A model generated the notes under the pieces. It was not told where the DNA came from, searched no databases, and saw only the letters and a list, made by a program, of their open reading frames with translations. Positions 1-6,230 of a stretch of 10,182 nt of DNA are shown piece by piece (position 1 is the stretch's first letter; the number at the start of each line of letters is the position of its first letter). The position numbers and the translations under genes are program-made. The stretch covers positions 1 to 10,182 of the forward strand of contig CAMLOZ010000077.1 in the NCBI GenBank assembly GCA_946481625.1, read 5' to 3'. This DNA comes from an uncultured Haloferula sp. (GTDB taxonomy: Bacteria; Verrucomicrobiota; Verrucomicrobiae; Verrucomicrobiales; Akkermansiaceae).

Positions 1-830
1 GCAATGAATTGCGTATCCGGAAAGAAGGGATCGAGGCCGAGGGTCTCTTCCTGCGAATCGGTCAAGCCGTCGCCATCGTGGTCGGGATCGGTGGCGGGCA
101 CGTAGGGCGTTACGTCCGCATAGGTTTCGCCAATGCGGAGTTCATCGACCAAGGACGAGCGACCGTTCTGTGCGGCAATGCGGATGCGGTCGAATTGCAG
201 ACCGTCGATGCTGATCGAGGCGTGCGGCACGACCGGCTCGGCATCGAGGATGGGATTGAAGAAGACATCGAGGCGGTCGAGGAGCGGATCCCCTCCACCC
301 CCATCCGGCACCAAATGAATCACCGCGAGGACGGGCGATCCGATGGTGGTATTGAAGGAGGCTGAATGGACGACGCCGCCGGCGCGCTTCGTCAGCCGGA
401 GATCCTTGCCCGTCGCGTGCTCGATGGCGAAGCGGGCATCGGCGGTGGCAAGGCCGTTGTCGTAAAAGGAGACACCGATGAAATCGGTGAAGCTTCCCTG
501 GGGCTGGATCAAGACGGAGATCCAGGTCTCGGCATTGCGGTCCGCGACCTCCCGCGAACTGATCGTCGTGGCCGCGCCGCCATCGGCGGTATTGAGTGCG
601 GAGCCGCTGGTGAGAAGCGTGTTCCCGATGCTATCGGAGAAGCTCAGTCCGGGGGATGTCACTACGACCGGGTTGGCACCCGCCCATGCCGCGGCCCAAC
701 CGGTGCCGCCGTTGCCGACAAGGTCGCCATTCGGATAGGTGAAGCTGTCGTGGCCGAGGAGTCCGGCACATGAGATTCCGCCGCCTAACAGAACCATGGC
801 GAGAGTCGCGAAAGTGGAGTTCATCTTCAT
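1..830 (-). CDS. Secreted protein with thrombospondin type 3-like motif (partial, C-terminus outside window)
   Basis: The minus-strand frame is open from an ATG at 830 to the window edge (276 codons, no stop), so the 3' end is missing. The protein starts with a signal peptide (residues 1-22, hydrophobic core around 7-18, likely cleavage after SCA). A roughly 200-residue beta-rich body follows, with features such as DSFTYPNGD and GGTGWAAAW, which suggest a concanavalin-like extracellular fold. Near residues 225-233 it has DELRIGETY, and at 248-261 the acidic motif DPDHDGDGLTDSQE, typical of thrombospondin type 3 calcium-binding repeats. It is a clear paralogue of the gene just upstream (1887-835), which predicts about 85 more residues beyond the edge. 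The start lies four bases after that gene's stop, so the two are probably co-transcribed and translationally coupled; no good Shine-Dalgarno is visible. GISC at 18-21 is a poor lipobox, so ordinary secretion is preferred. Function is unknown; a surface or extracellular binding role is inferred. Confidence 0.85.
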   Translation of the reverse strand, partial: MKMNSTFATLAMVLLGGGISCAGLLGHDSFTYPNGDLVGNGGTGWAAAWAGANPVVVTSPGLSFSDSIGNTLLTSGSALNTADGGAATTISSREVADRNAETWISVLIQPQGSFTDFIGVSFYDNGLATADARFAIEHATGKDLRLTKRAGGVVHSASFNTTIGSPVLAVIHLVPDGGGGDPLLDRLDVFFNPILDAEPVVPHASISIDGLQFDRIRIAAQNGRSSLVDELRIGETYADVTPYVPATDPDHDGDGLTDSQEETLGLDPFFPDTQFI

Positions 831-834
831 GGTC

Positions 835-1887
835 TCAAGGGGTATCCAGAGTGACGCGAAGGAAGTTCTTTCCGCCCGGAAGCGCGACGCTGCGGGTGAA
901 GGTCTCCAGCGGCGGCCAGGTGCTGAGATCCGTGCTGCGCTGGACTTCGAAGGTGAAGCCCACGGGATCGGTCCCGGTTTGCGGGAGGATGATTCCGCCA
1001 TCGCTCAATTCGAGGATGCCGGCCGAATCGTAGAGATCGAAGTAGTCGGGGTGAGCTTGGATCGCGGCGATCAGCGCGGCATTCGACAGGAAGGGGTCGA
1101 GACCGAGCACGGTCTCCTGGCCATCGCTGAGACCATCGCCATCGCTATCCGGATCGGCACCGGGGGTGTGGGGACAGACATCCGCGAAGGTTTCACCGAT
1201 GCGGAGCTCGTCGATGAGGAGGGTCGCGCCGTTCTGGCCGGCGATGCGGACGGTATCGAAGTCGAAATTGGCCGCTTGCGTCGTGGCATCAGGCTGCGAA
1301 GGATTCGCGGCGAAAGCCGGATCGATGAAGGCTTCCACTTTGTCCGCTCCCGATGTCCCGCCTCCCTCGCTGAGATGGAGAACCACGAAATGCGTGGCGC
1401 CGAAGACACCCTTCTGAGTGCTGGCACTGCCGCCCGTCACCGAATTGCCGAGCGTGATCGTGGCACTGGTATCGATACTGGCATTGCTGATCGCAAAGAG
1501 CGCAGTCGGCCCGCGGTAGAAGGTGATGCCCTCGAACAAGGAGTTGCTCGCGGGGATCTGATAGAGGAAGGAGATCCACACGTCCGTCAATGGACCGGTC
1601 GAGACCGTGCGGAAATTGCGGGTGGTTTCCGTACCGGTGGTTGCCATGCCAAGCCCTGAAACCGTGAGAGCGTTGCCCAAGGTGTCGGTATAGGTCATGC
1701 CCGCGGCAGAGACCACGCCGGAGGCCCCGTCCTGCGTCCATCCGGCATCCCAGCCGCTGCCCCCGTCAAGGGAAGTGATGGCGGCGGCTGCGGTGTAATC
1801 GAAGGGCTCGTAAACCAGCTCGGCCGCCTGCAAATGCGCGAGCGTGGCGATGCCGAGAATCGAAAGGTGAAGCGTTGGGTTTTTCAT
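835..1887 (-). CDS. Secreted protein with thrombospondin type 3-like motif and Verrucomicrobia-type C-terminal module
   Basis: A complete 350-residue protein. Residues 1-22 form a signal peptide (positively charged start, hydrophobic stretch, cleavage near LQAAE). The body (about 23-235) begins with EPFDYTAAAA and GGSGWDAGW and ends with DELRIGETFADV, matching the neighbouring paralogue at 830-1. Residues 245-258 are DPDSDGDGLSDGQE, an Asp-rich calcium-binding motif of the thrombospondin type 3 kind, followed by LGLDPF. The C-terminal part (about 268-347) has HPDYFDLYDSAGILEL and then EVQRSTDLSTW, a layout I recall from the ends of many exported verrucomicrobial proteins. It has no PEP-CTERM tail, so it must be retained or released in another way. 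The start is fixed by the signal peptide, but there is no Shine-Dalgarno, and a terminator-like hairpin ends six bases upstream. The family function is not known; extracellular binding is only an inference. Confidence 0.9.
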   Translation of the reverse strand: MKNPTLHLSILGIATLAHLQAAELVYEPFDYTAAAAITSLDGGSGWDAGWTQDGASGVVSAAGMTYTDTLGNALTVSGLGMATTGTETTRNFRTVSTGPLTDVWISFLYQIPASNSLFEGITFYRGPTALFAISNASIDTSATITLGNSVTGGSASTQKGVFGATHFVVLHLSEGGGTSGADKVEAFIDPAFAANPSQPDATTQAANFDFDTVRIAGQNGATLLIDELRIGETFADVCPHTPGADPDSDGDGLSDGQETVLGLDPFLSNAALIAAIQAHPDYFDLYDSAGILELSDGGIILPQTGTDPVGFTFEVQRSTDLSTWPPLETFTRSVALPGGKNFLRVTLDTP

Positions 1888-1893
1888 CGTATG

Positions 1894-1914
1894 AAAAAAG
1901 GCCGCGGCACCGCG
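1894..1914 (-). terminator. Rho-independent terminator-like hairpin after the PEP-CTERM gene
   Basis: Read on the minus strand, the sequence CGCGG-TG-CCGCG (1914-1903) forms a GC-only stem. With a realistic loop it becomes CGCG-GTGC-CGCG. Two C's and one preceding G follow, then six T's (1899-1894). It begins 37 bases after the stop codon of the PEP-CTERM gene, which fits a terminator for that transcript. It also ends only six bases before the ATG of the next gene at 1887, leaving no room for a promoter between them, so it could act as an attenuator or a translation-masking element. The stem is short, so the call is moderate. Confidence 0.5.
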
Positions 1915-1951
1915 AGGCGACGTGGCGCGAGGGATTTAACCGTGCGGCGGC

Positions 1952-2821
1952 TCAGGCGCGGCGCCGGAAGAGGAAGAGCAGGCCAAGCGAACCGAGCAGG
2001 GCGACCGAAGGCTCCGGAACCGATACGATCTGAAGCGCGTTGAGGAAGCCGCGGCGGTCCACCGCGTCATTCCCGCCATCGACAGCAAGGAAGAAGGATT
2101 CCCCGGCGGCGATGGTAAAGCTGATCGCCTGGAAATTCTCTCCTTCGACAAAGGAGTTATACTGACCCGAGTATCCGGCCGACGTGTAGCTGGGATTGGA
2201 TTGAACCTCAGCCGTGAGCGAAGAGAAGCTGAAGCTCGTGGAAGTGCCGCCGACGCTCGAATAGAGATTCATCGGGTAGCTGGCCGCATTCGAATTGGTA
2301 TTCCGCGCCATCACGTAGGCGATGTATTCGCCGGCCGCCAGACCATCCAAGCGCAGGCCGATCGCGGTACCGGTACCGGTGGCAGTTCCGCCTCCGAAGA
2401 AGCCGTCACGACCTGCCGCGGTGCTGCTGGTATTGTCGCCGTAGATGGAGCCGGTGCCGAGCAGGCTCTGCTGGCCGGGTACCGCGCCACCGCTTCCCGC
2501 GAGCGTGAGGGAACTGATGGCGGTGCCAAAATCGATCGTGCCATTCCCGCCCGTGGTCTCCTGGCCAAGGTCCATGGTGATGCCGGCGGCGGCACTCCCG
2601 TCGCCATAGACGAGGTCCGTGCGGTTCGCGGAAGTAGTGACGGTGTTCCAAGCCGTTTGGGTCCCGGGGATCCAGCCCGAATTATGCCCCGGGCTGAGGG
2701 TGAGGTAGGGTGCGGCGACCACCGAATTCGCGGCAGGATTGCCGAAATCGAGCAGCAGATTGACGGCAAGGGCCGGCGTGCCGGTAGCGAGCAGGACAGC
2801 GAGGATGGGGAGGTGTTTCAT
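1952..2821 (-). CDS. PEP-CTERM sorting domain-containing exported protein
   Basis: The protein is 289 residues when started at the ATG at 2821. This start gives a clean signal peptide (MKHLPILAVLLATGTPALA, cleavage after ALA at 17-19). The frame is open further upstream to 3031, but that extension has no signal-peptide character and runs across the divergent promoter region, so it was rejected. The mature part is rich in Gly, Ser, Thr and Ala and looks beta-structured (LLLDFGNPAANSV near 22-34, then DGLAAGEYIAYVMARN near 159-174). The C-terminus has VPEP at 268-271, a hydrophobic helix (about 273-284) and the basic tail FRRRA. That is the tripartite PEP-CTERM signal recognised by exosortase, which cleaves it and hands the protein to the outer surface or exopolysaccharide matrix. 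No exosortase gene is in the window. The gene is transcribed divergently from an ECF sigma factor gene. The specific ligand or role is unknown. Confidence 0.92.
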   Translation of the reverse strand: MKHLPILAVLLATGTPALAVNLLLDFGNPAANSVVAAPYLTLSPGHNSGWIPGTQTAWNTVTTSANRTDLVYGDGSAAAGITMDLGQETTGGNGTIDFGTAISSLTLAGSGGAVPGQQSLLGTGSIYGDNTSSTAAGRDGFFGGGTATGTGTAIGLRLDGLAAGEYIAYVMARNTNSNAASYPMNLYSSVGGTSTSFSFSSLTAEVQSNPSYTSAGYSGQYNSFVEGENFQAISFTIAAGESFFLAVDGGNDAVDRRGFLNALQIVSVPEPSVALLGSLGLLFLFRRRA

Positions 2822-2928
2822 GGGCTTTATCGCGTTGGGTTCCGGGCGCAGCTTGGGACTGCAAACAGGATCGTGGACTCCCACTTGAATGGCGGGAATG
2901 GCGCGCGACTTAGCAAGGGGAGCGAAAA

Positions 2929-2955
2929 AATTTCCGGGCGTGCTAATTTCCGGGC
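2929..2955. repeat. 11-base direct repeat in the divergent promoter region (candidate operator)
   Basis: AATTTCCGGGC occurs at 2929-2939 and again at 2945-2955, in the same orientation with a 16-base period. The core TTCCGGGC appears a third time at 2840-2847, 19 bases from the PEP-CTERM start codon. All three lie in the 166-base gap between the PEP-CTERM gene (minus) and the ECF sigma gene (plus). On the minus strand the boxes read GCCCGGAA. This carries a GGAA core resembling the GGAAC found in many ECF-sigma -35 elements, but no convincing -10 was found at the right spacing. A role as a binding site for a regulator of one or both divergent genes is inferred. Confidence 0.4.
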
Positions 2956-2987
2956 ATTTTCCTGCATTCATAGAAGAACGCGAATCG

Positions 2988-3536
2988 ATGCCCCAGGACC
3001 CACTCCGCATGACCAAGGAAGAAGCCCACACCGCGGCGGTGCAGGGCCTGTTCCTCCAATTCCAGCCGGCGGTGCGTGGCTACGTCCTTTCGATGATCCC
3101 CAACTTCTCACTAGCCGATGACATCATGCAGGAAATCTTCCTCGTGGTGACTCGGAAGGCGGGAAGCTTCGAGCTCGGCACAAGCTTTCCAGCTTGGGTG
3201 AAGACCATCGCCCGGTTCAAGGCGCTGGAAGCGATCCGCGCCGGACGGAGCCGCTGCGAGACGCTCTCGGAAGAGGTCCTGCAAGCGCTCGGCGCGGAGC
3301 GGAGCGATTTCCGCGGCGATACCGACGAGCGACTCGGCCTGCTCGCCTCCTGCCTCGAGGAGCTGGCTCCTCAGGCGCGGCGTTCGATCGACTTCCGCTA
3401 CAAGCAGGACCACCTGCCGCCGCAGATCGCCGGGCTGATGGGCTGCACGGTGCAATCGGTGAACGTGACGCTTTCCCGCGCGCGGGCTTTCCTCCGGGAA
3501 TGCGTGATGCGCAAGATGGAGGCGGCCAAGACCTGA
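2988..3536 (+). CDS. ECF-type RNA polymerase sigma factor (Rhodopirellula/Verrucomicrobium family-like)
   Basis: A 182-residue sigma-70 family protein. Region 2 spans about 20-85 (FQPAVRGYVLSMIPNFSLAD, DIMQEIFLVV and SFPAWVKTIARFKALEAIR), carrying the core-binding and -10 recognition helices. A short linker follows, then region 4 (about 117-175), whose helix-turn-helix includes PPQIAGLMGCTVQSVNVTLS and ends ARAFLRECV. Length and the C-terminal pattern fit the short ECF sigmas common in Planctomycetes and Verrucomicrobia. The frame is open back to 2889, but the ATG at 2988 gives the normal family length and leaves the divergent regulatory region free; an ATG at 3009 is also possible. The stop is 12 bases before the FecR/LamG gene, which is probably its membrane regulator. 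The likely role is to switch on a regulon in response to an envelope or extracellular signal. The target promoters are unknown. Confidence 0.93.
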   Translation: MPQDPLRMTKEEAHTAAVQGLFLQFQPAVRGYVLSMIPNFSLADDIMQEIFLVVTRKAGSFELGTSFPAWVKTIARFKALEAIRAGRSRCETLSEEVLQALGAERSDFRGDTDERLGLLASCLEELAPQARRSIDFRYKQDHLPPQIAGLMGCTVQSVNVTLSRARAFLRECVMRKMEAAKT

Positions 3537-3548
3537 CCCTTTCGAGAG

Positions 3549-5129
3549 ATGTTCGACGAAGCCAGACTGGAGCGCTTGATCGCCGCCTACTTCGACCAGG
3601 AGTTGAAGGCAGAGGAGAAGCGCGAGCTCGAAGAGATGCTGCTTGCTTCATCGCGGGCGCGGGAAATTTTCCTCGACCGCGCGGAGTGGCACGGCTTGCT
3701 GCGCGAGCAAGCGATGCAAGGTCAGGCCGCGCTGTTGATGGGTGCCAAGGAAACCCGGCGCAAGGTGATCCCTTTCCACCGCAAGGCATGGCTCGGTGCG
3801 GGCCTCGCCGCCTGCCTCGCCTTTGCATGGTGGATGCTGCCCCGTGGCGGCGACGAAACTCCTTCCACCGCCGGTCGGGACGCCCCGCCAGCCTCCGACC
3901 GGGTGGCCCTGCTGGCACAGGCAATCGACGTGAAGTGGGCAGAGGGGGGCGAAAATTTCCGCGTGGGATCCGCGCTTCCCAGGGGCTGGCTCGAGATCGA
4001 GCGCGGCACGCTGCGGCTCGATTTCTACAGCGGCGCACGGGTGATCCTGGAAGGGCCGGCCTCCATCGAGCTCCTTTCGCCCGATCTGGCCCGGCTCGAG
4101 AAGGGCAGGCTAACCGCGCGGGTACCCCCGCCCGCGGAGGGATTCACCGTGCTGAGCTCCGATCTGCGTGTCGTGGATCGGGGCACGGAGTTCGGCATGA
4201 ACGTGAGCGGCACCAACGCCTGCGAGGTGCATGTCTTCGACGGTGAGGTGGAATTGCAAGGCCAACTGCCGGCTGACGCCGGGAAGGCGCTTTACGAAGG
4301 CAATGCCGTCTCGATCCGCGAAGGGAAAATGACCGCATTCCCCGCGAACCGCGCTTCCTTTGCCGATCCCGCAACCGTGCTGGCGGCGGCGACACGCGAG
4401 ACCGAAGCGCGGTGGAGTTCATGGCAAAAGGCTTCCCAGGATCTCAGGGCGGAGCCGGACCTGAAGGTCTATTTCGATTTTGAAGATCTCCAACCCGGAG
4501 ATCCGGTGATTCTCAACCGGGCGGCCGGAGCCGATGAGGGCTCGCATGGCTCGGTGATCGGCTGCGATCCCCTGCCCGGCCGGTGGACGAAAAAGGGCGC
4601 GCTCGGATTTGCGAAGACCAGCGACCGGGTGCGCTTTCGCGCCACCGGGACGACGCCGTCGATGACAATGATGGCCTGGGTGCGCGTGGATAGCCTGCCC
4701 CAGAGCCACAACCACTTGTTCTCGATGTCGCCGGAAAAGCTGGGTGAGATCCACTGGAAGATCGACCAGGCCGGACGACTGGTGCTCGGGATCCGGGCGG
4801 AGGCGAAGTTCGAGTTCGACGCATGGGAGCGTCTGGAGAGCCCGCAGATCGTGACCGATCAGGACTTCGGACGCTGGATGTCCCTCGCGACCGTGATCGA
4901 CGGAACGGCGGGGACGATGAAGCATTTCGTGAACGGCGAGGAGGTCGCAAGCGCCCCCATGAAGCGGCGGACGATGCCCCAGCTTGGCATGGCGAACCTC
5001 GGAAATTTCGATGCGGCGGTACCGGAGCGTCAGGGAGCCGGCGGGGTGCGGAGCTTCAACGGGCGGATCGACGAGTTCGCGCTCTTCACCCGGGCTCTGA
5101 GCGCAGCGGAGATCGCCGGAATGAAGTAA
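3549..5129 (+). CDS. Single-pass membrane FecR/LamG domain protein, probable regulator of the upstream ECF sigma factor
   Basis: A 526-residue protein in three parts. The cytoplasmic N-terminus (1-78) opens with LERLIAAYFDQELKAEEKRE, resembling the anti-sigma helical bundle that binds ECF factors. The HxxxCxxC zinc motif is absent, since the first Cys is residue 89 inside the membrane segment. A single transmembrane helix spans about 80-97. The periplasmic part has a FecR-like domain (about 125-265, with GARVILEGPASIELLSPD and VVDRGTEFGMNVSG). It is followed by a LamG/concanavalin A-like domain (about 303-526, starting LKVYFDFEDLQPGD and closing NGRIDEFALFTRALSAAEI). The gene begins 12 bases after the sigma gene, so the two form an operon. 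In Planctomycetes and Verrucomicrobia such FecR-LamG proteins recur beside ECF sigmas. The inferred role is sensing an external glycan or protein and controlling release of the sigma factor. Confidence 0.9.
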   Translation: MFDEARLERLIAAYFDQELKAEEKRELEEMLLASSRAREIFLDRAEWHGLLREQAMQGQAALLMGAKETRRKVIPFHRKAWLGAGLAACLAFAWWMLPRGGDETPSTAGRDAPPASDRVALLAQAIDVKWAEGGENFRVGSALPRGWLEIERGTLRLDFYSGARVILEGPASIELLSPDLARLEKGRLTARVPPPAEGFTVLSSDLRVVDRGTEFGMNVSGTNACEVHVFDGEVELQGQLPADAGKALYEGNAVSIREGKMTAFPANRASFADPATVLAAATRETEARWSSWQKASQDLRAEPDLKVYFDFEDLQPGDPVILNRAAGADEGSHGSVIGCDPLPGRWTKKGALGFAKTSDRVRFRATGTTPSMTMMAWVRVDSLPQSHNHLFSMSPEKLGEIHWKIDQAGRLVLGIRAEAKFEFDAWERLESPQIVTDQDFGRWMSLATVIDGTAGTMKHFVNGEEVASAPMKRRTMPQLGMANLGNFDAAVPERQGAGGVRSFNGRIDEFALFTRALSAAEIAGMK

Positions 5130-5195
5130 AACGGGCGCTTCGCTCACGCATCTCTTCTCGCCAAGGGCGAAAGGCCGTGCCAGAGGTGGGAGGCC

Positions 5196-5657
5196 ATGAG
5201 CGTGTCCCACATCCCGGAAGGTTATCACTCGGTCACTCCTTCGCTGACCGCCCGCGACGCGAAAGCCGCGATCGATTTTTACAGCCGTGCCTTCGGTGCG
5301 GAAGTGAAGTTCAAACTCGAAGAGCCGTCGGGCAAGATCGCCCACGCGGAGATCCAGATTGGAAATTCGCGGGTGATGCTCTCCGATGAATACCCGGACT
5401 ACGGCGCGATCGCGCCGGAGGTCGGGAAGGGCGGCACCTTCATGATCTACGTGGCCGATGTGGATACAGCCTTTGCCCAGGCGGTCGCGGCGGGAGCCAC
5501 GCCGGTGCAGGAGCCGGCGGACATGTTCTGGGGCGACCGAACCGCGAAGGTGAATGACACCGTCGGTTATCGCTGGACGCTGGCGTCACACGTGAGGGAT
5601 GTCTCCCAAGAAGAGATGGATGCGGCAATGAAGGCGTGGGGTGAAGGCAACAACTGA
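5196..5657 (+). CDS. VOC superfamily (glyoxalase/bleomycin-resistance fold, PhnB-like) protein
   Basis: A 153-residue protein with the two beta-alpha-beta-beta-beta modules of the vicinal oxygen chelate fold. Recognisable landmarks are YHSVTPSLTARDAKAAIDFY (10-29), AFGAEVKF, KIAHAEIQIGNSRVML (47-62), YVADVDTAFAQAVAAGA (85-101) and GYRWTLASHVRDVS (124-137). It closely follows the PhnB-like/glyoxalase group, whose members often begin with the same PEGYHSVTP words. Probable metal-ligand positions are His11 and Glu52; the usual PFGH near the last strand reads TVGY here. Substrate cannot be told from sequence, and many of these proteins have no known reaction. AGAGG at 5182-5186 sits nine bases before the ATG as a likely ribosome binding site. 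The stop is three bases before the KefF-like gene, so it belongs to the Kef operon. A role in handling a reactive electrophile, such as a dicarbonyl or its glutathione adduct, is an inference from that context. Confidence 0.9.
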   Translation: MSVSHIPEGYHSVTPSLTARDAKAAIDFYSRAFGAEVKFKLEEPSGKIAHAEIQIGNSRVMLSDEYPDYGAIAPEVGKGGTFMIYVADVDTAFAQAVAAGATPVQEPADMFWGDRTAKVNDTVGYRWTLASHVRDVSQEEMDAAMKAWGEGNN

Positions 5658-5660
5658 TTC

Positions 5661-6224
5661 ATGGGACAGGTTCTGGTAATTTTCGCGCACCCCGCTTTCC
5701 AGCGGTCCCGGGTGAACCGCGCCCTGGTGAAAGCTGCGGGCACGACCGACGGGGTGACCGTGCACGATCTCTACGAAACCTACCCGGATTTCCTGATCGA
5801 CGTGCGCGACGAGCAACGCCTGATCGAGAAGCACGATGCGGTGGTCTTCCAGCATCCGTTCTTCTGGTACAGCTGTCCCGCTCTGGTCAAAGAGTGGCTG
5901 GATCTGGTGCTGGAGTATCGTTGGGCCTATGGCGAAGGCGGCGATGCGCTGCGCGGCAAGGTCATGGCGCAGGCAATCAGCGCGGGCGGGCCGGAGGATG
6001 CCTACCGGCGGGAAGGAGAGAACCACTTCACGATCCGCGAGCTGCTGGCACCCTATGAACAGACCGCGCGGCTCTGCGGGATGGGATATGCGGAGGCCTT
6101 CGCCGTGCACGGCACCAACCATTTGGACGATACCGCGCTGGCCGGATTCGCCCGCAATTATTCCACGTGGCTTACGGCGTTGCGCGATGGCAGCGCGCCG
6201 CTGTGGCTTCCCGCCCCCGATTGA
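5661..6224 (+). CDS. kefF: KefF/KefG-type NAD(P)H oxidoreductase, ancillary protein of the potassium efflux system
   Basis: A 187-residue flavodoxin-fold quinone reductase family protein. It opens with a beta strand and phosphate-binding region (VLVIFAHPAFQRSRVNRAL). It then has VHDLYETYPDFLID (34-47), VVFQHPFFWYSCPALVKEWL (61-80), WAYGEGGDALRGK (88-100) and the ISAGG loop. These words match both E. coli KefF (WAYG.GG.AL.GK) and KefG (YSCPAL.KEWLD, VHDLY). It is therefore firmly in the group, but the F/G distinction is arbitrary. Length is close to KefF (176) and KefG (184). In E. coli these FMN proteins bind the cytoplasmic face of KefC or KefB, are needed for full channel activity and can reduce quinones. 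Here the gene lies directly upstream of the antiporter, with six bases between them, as in the enterobacterial kefFC arrangement. Confidence 0.92.
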   Translation: MGQVLVIFAHPAFQRSRVNRALVKAAGTTDGVTVHDLYETYPDFLIDVRDEQRLIEKHDAVVFQHPFFWYSCPALVKEWLDLVLEYRWAYGEGGDALRGKVMAQAISAGGPEDAYRREGENHFTIRELLAPYEQTARLCGMGYAEAFAVHGTNHLDDTALAGFARNYSTWLTALRDGSAPLWLPAPD

Positions 6225-6230
6225 TCCGCC

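Noticed and set aside
739..1659. Long plus-strand open frame opposite the secreted-protein gene
   Set aside because: It has no recognisable motif, and the opposite strand has a full signal peptide and clear domain structure. It is a by-product of GC-rich antisense codon structure.
2346..2390. Short GGTACC/GGTACCGG repeats as a regulatory or mobile element
   Set aside because: They encode Thr-Gly repeats inside the PEP-CTERM protein and are explained by its low-complexity sequence.
2885..2915. TTGAAT ... TTAGCA as a sigma-70 promoter for the sigma gene
   Set aside because: Spacing is 19 bases and the -10 match is poor, so it is not better than chance in this region.
2889..2987. Upstream start for the sigma factor at 2889
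   Set aside because: The added 33 residues show no family similarity and cover the direct repeats; the family length fits the ATG at 2988.
2822..3031. N-terminal extension of the PEP-CTERM protein to an ATG at 3031
   Set aside because: It would bury the signal peptide 70 residues inside the protein and overlap the sigma gene start; the ATG at 2821 gives a normal signal peptide.
3194..4246. Plus-strand open frame spanning the sigma and FecR/LamG genes in an alternative frame
   Set aside because: Arg/Ala/Gly-rich with no motif; the accepted frames contain sigma regions 2 and 4 and the FecR domain.
5158..5170. TCGCC-AAG-GGCGA hairpin between the FecR/LamG gene and the VOC gene as a terminator
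   Set aside because: The stem is only five base pairs with a 3-base loop, and no T-tract follows. It remains possible that a promoter for the kef operon lies in this 66-base gap, but none is recognisable.
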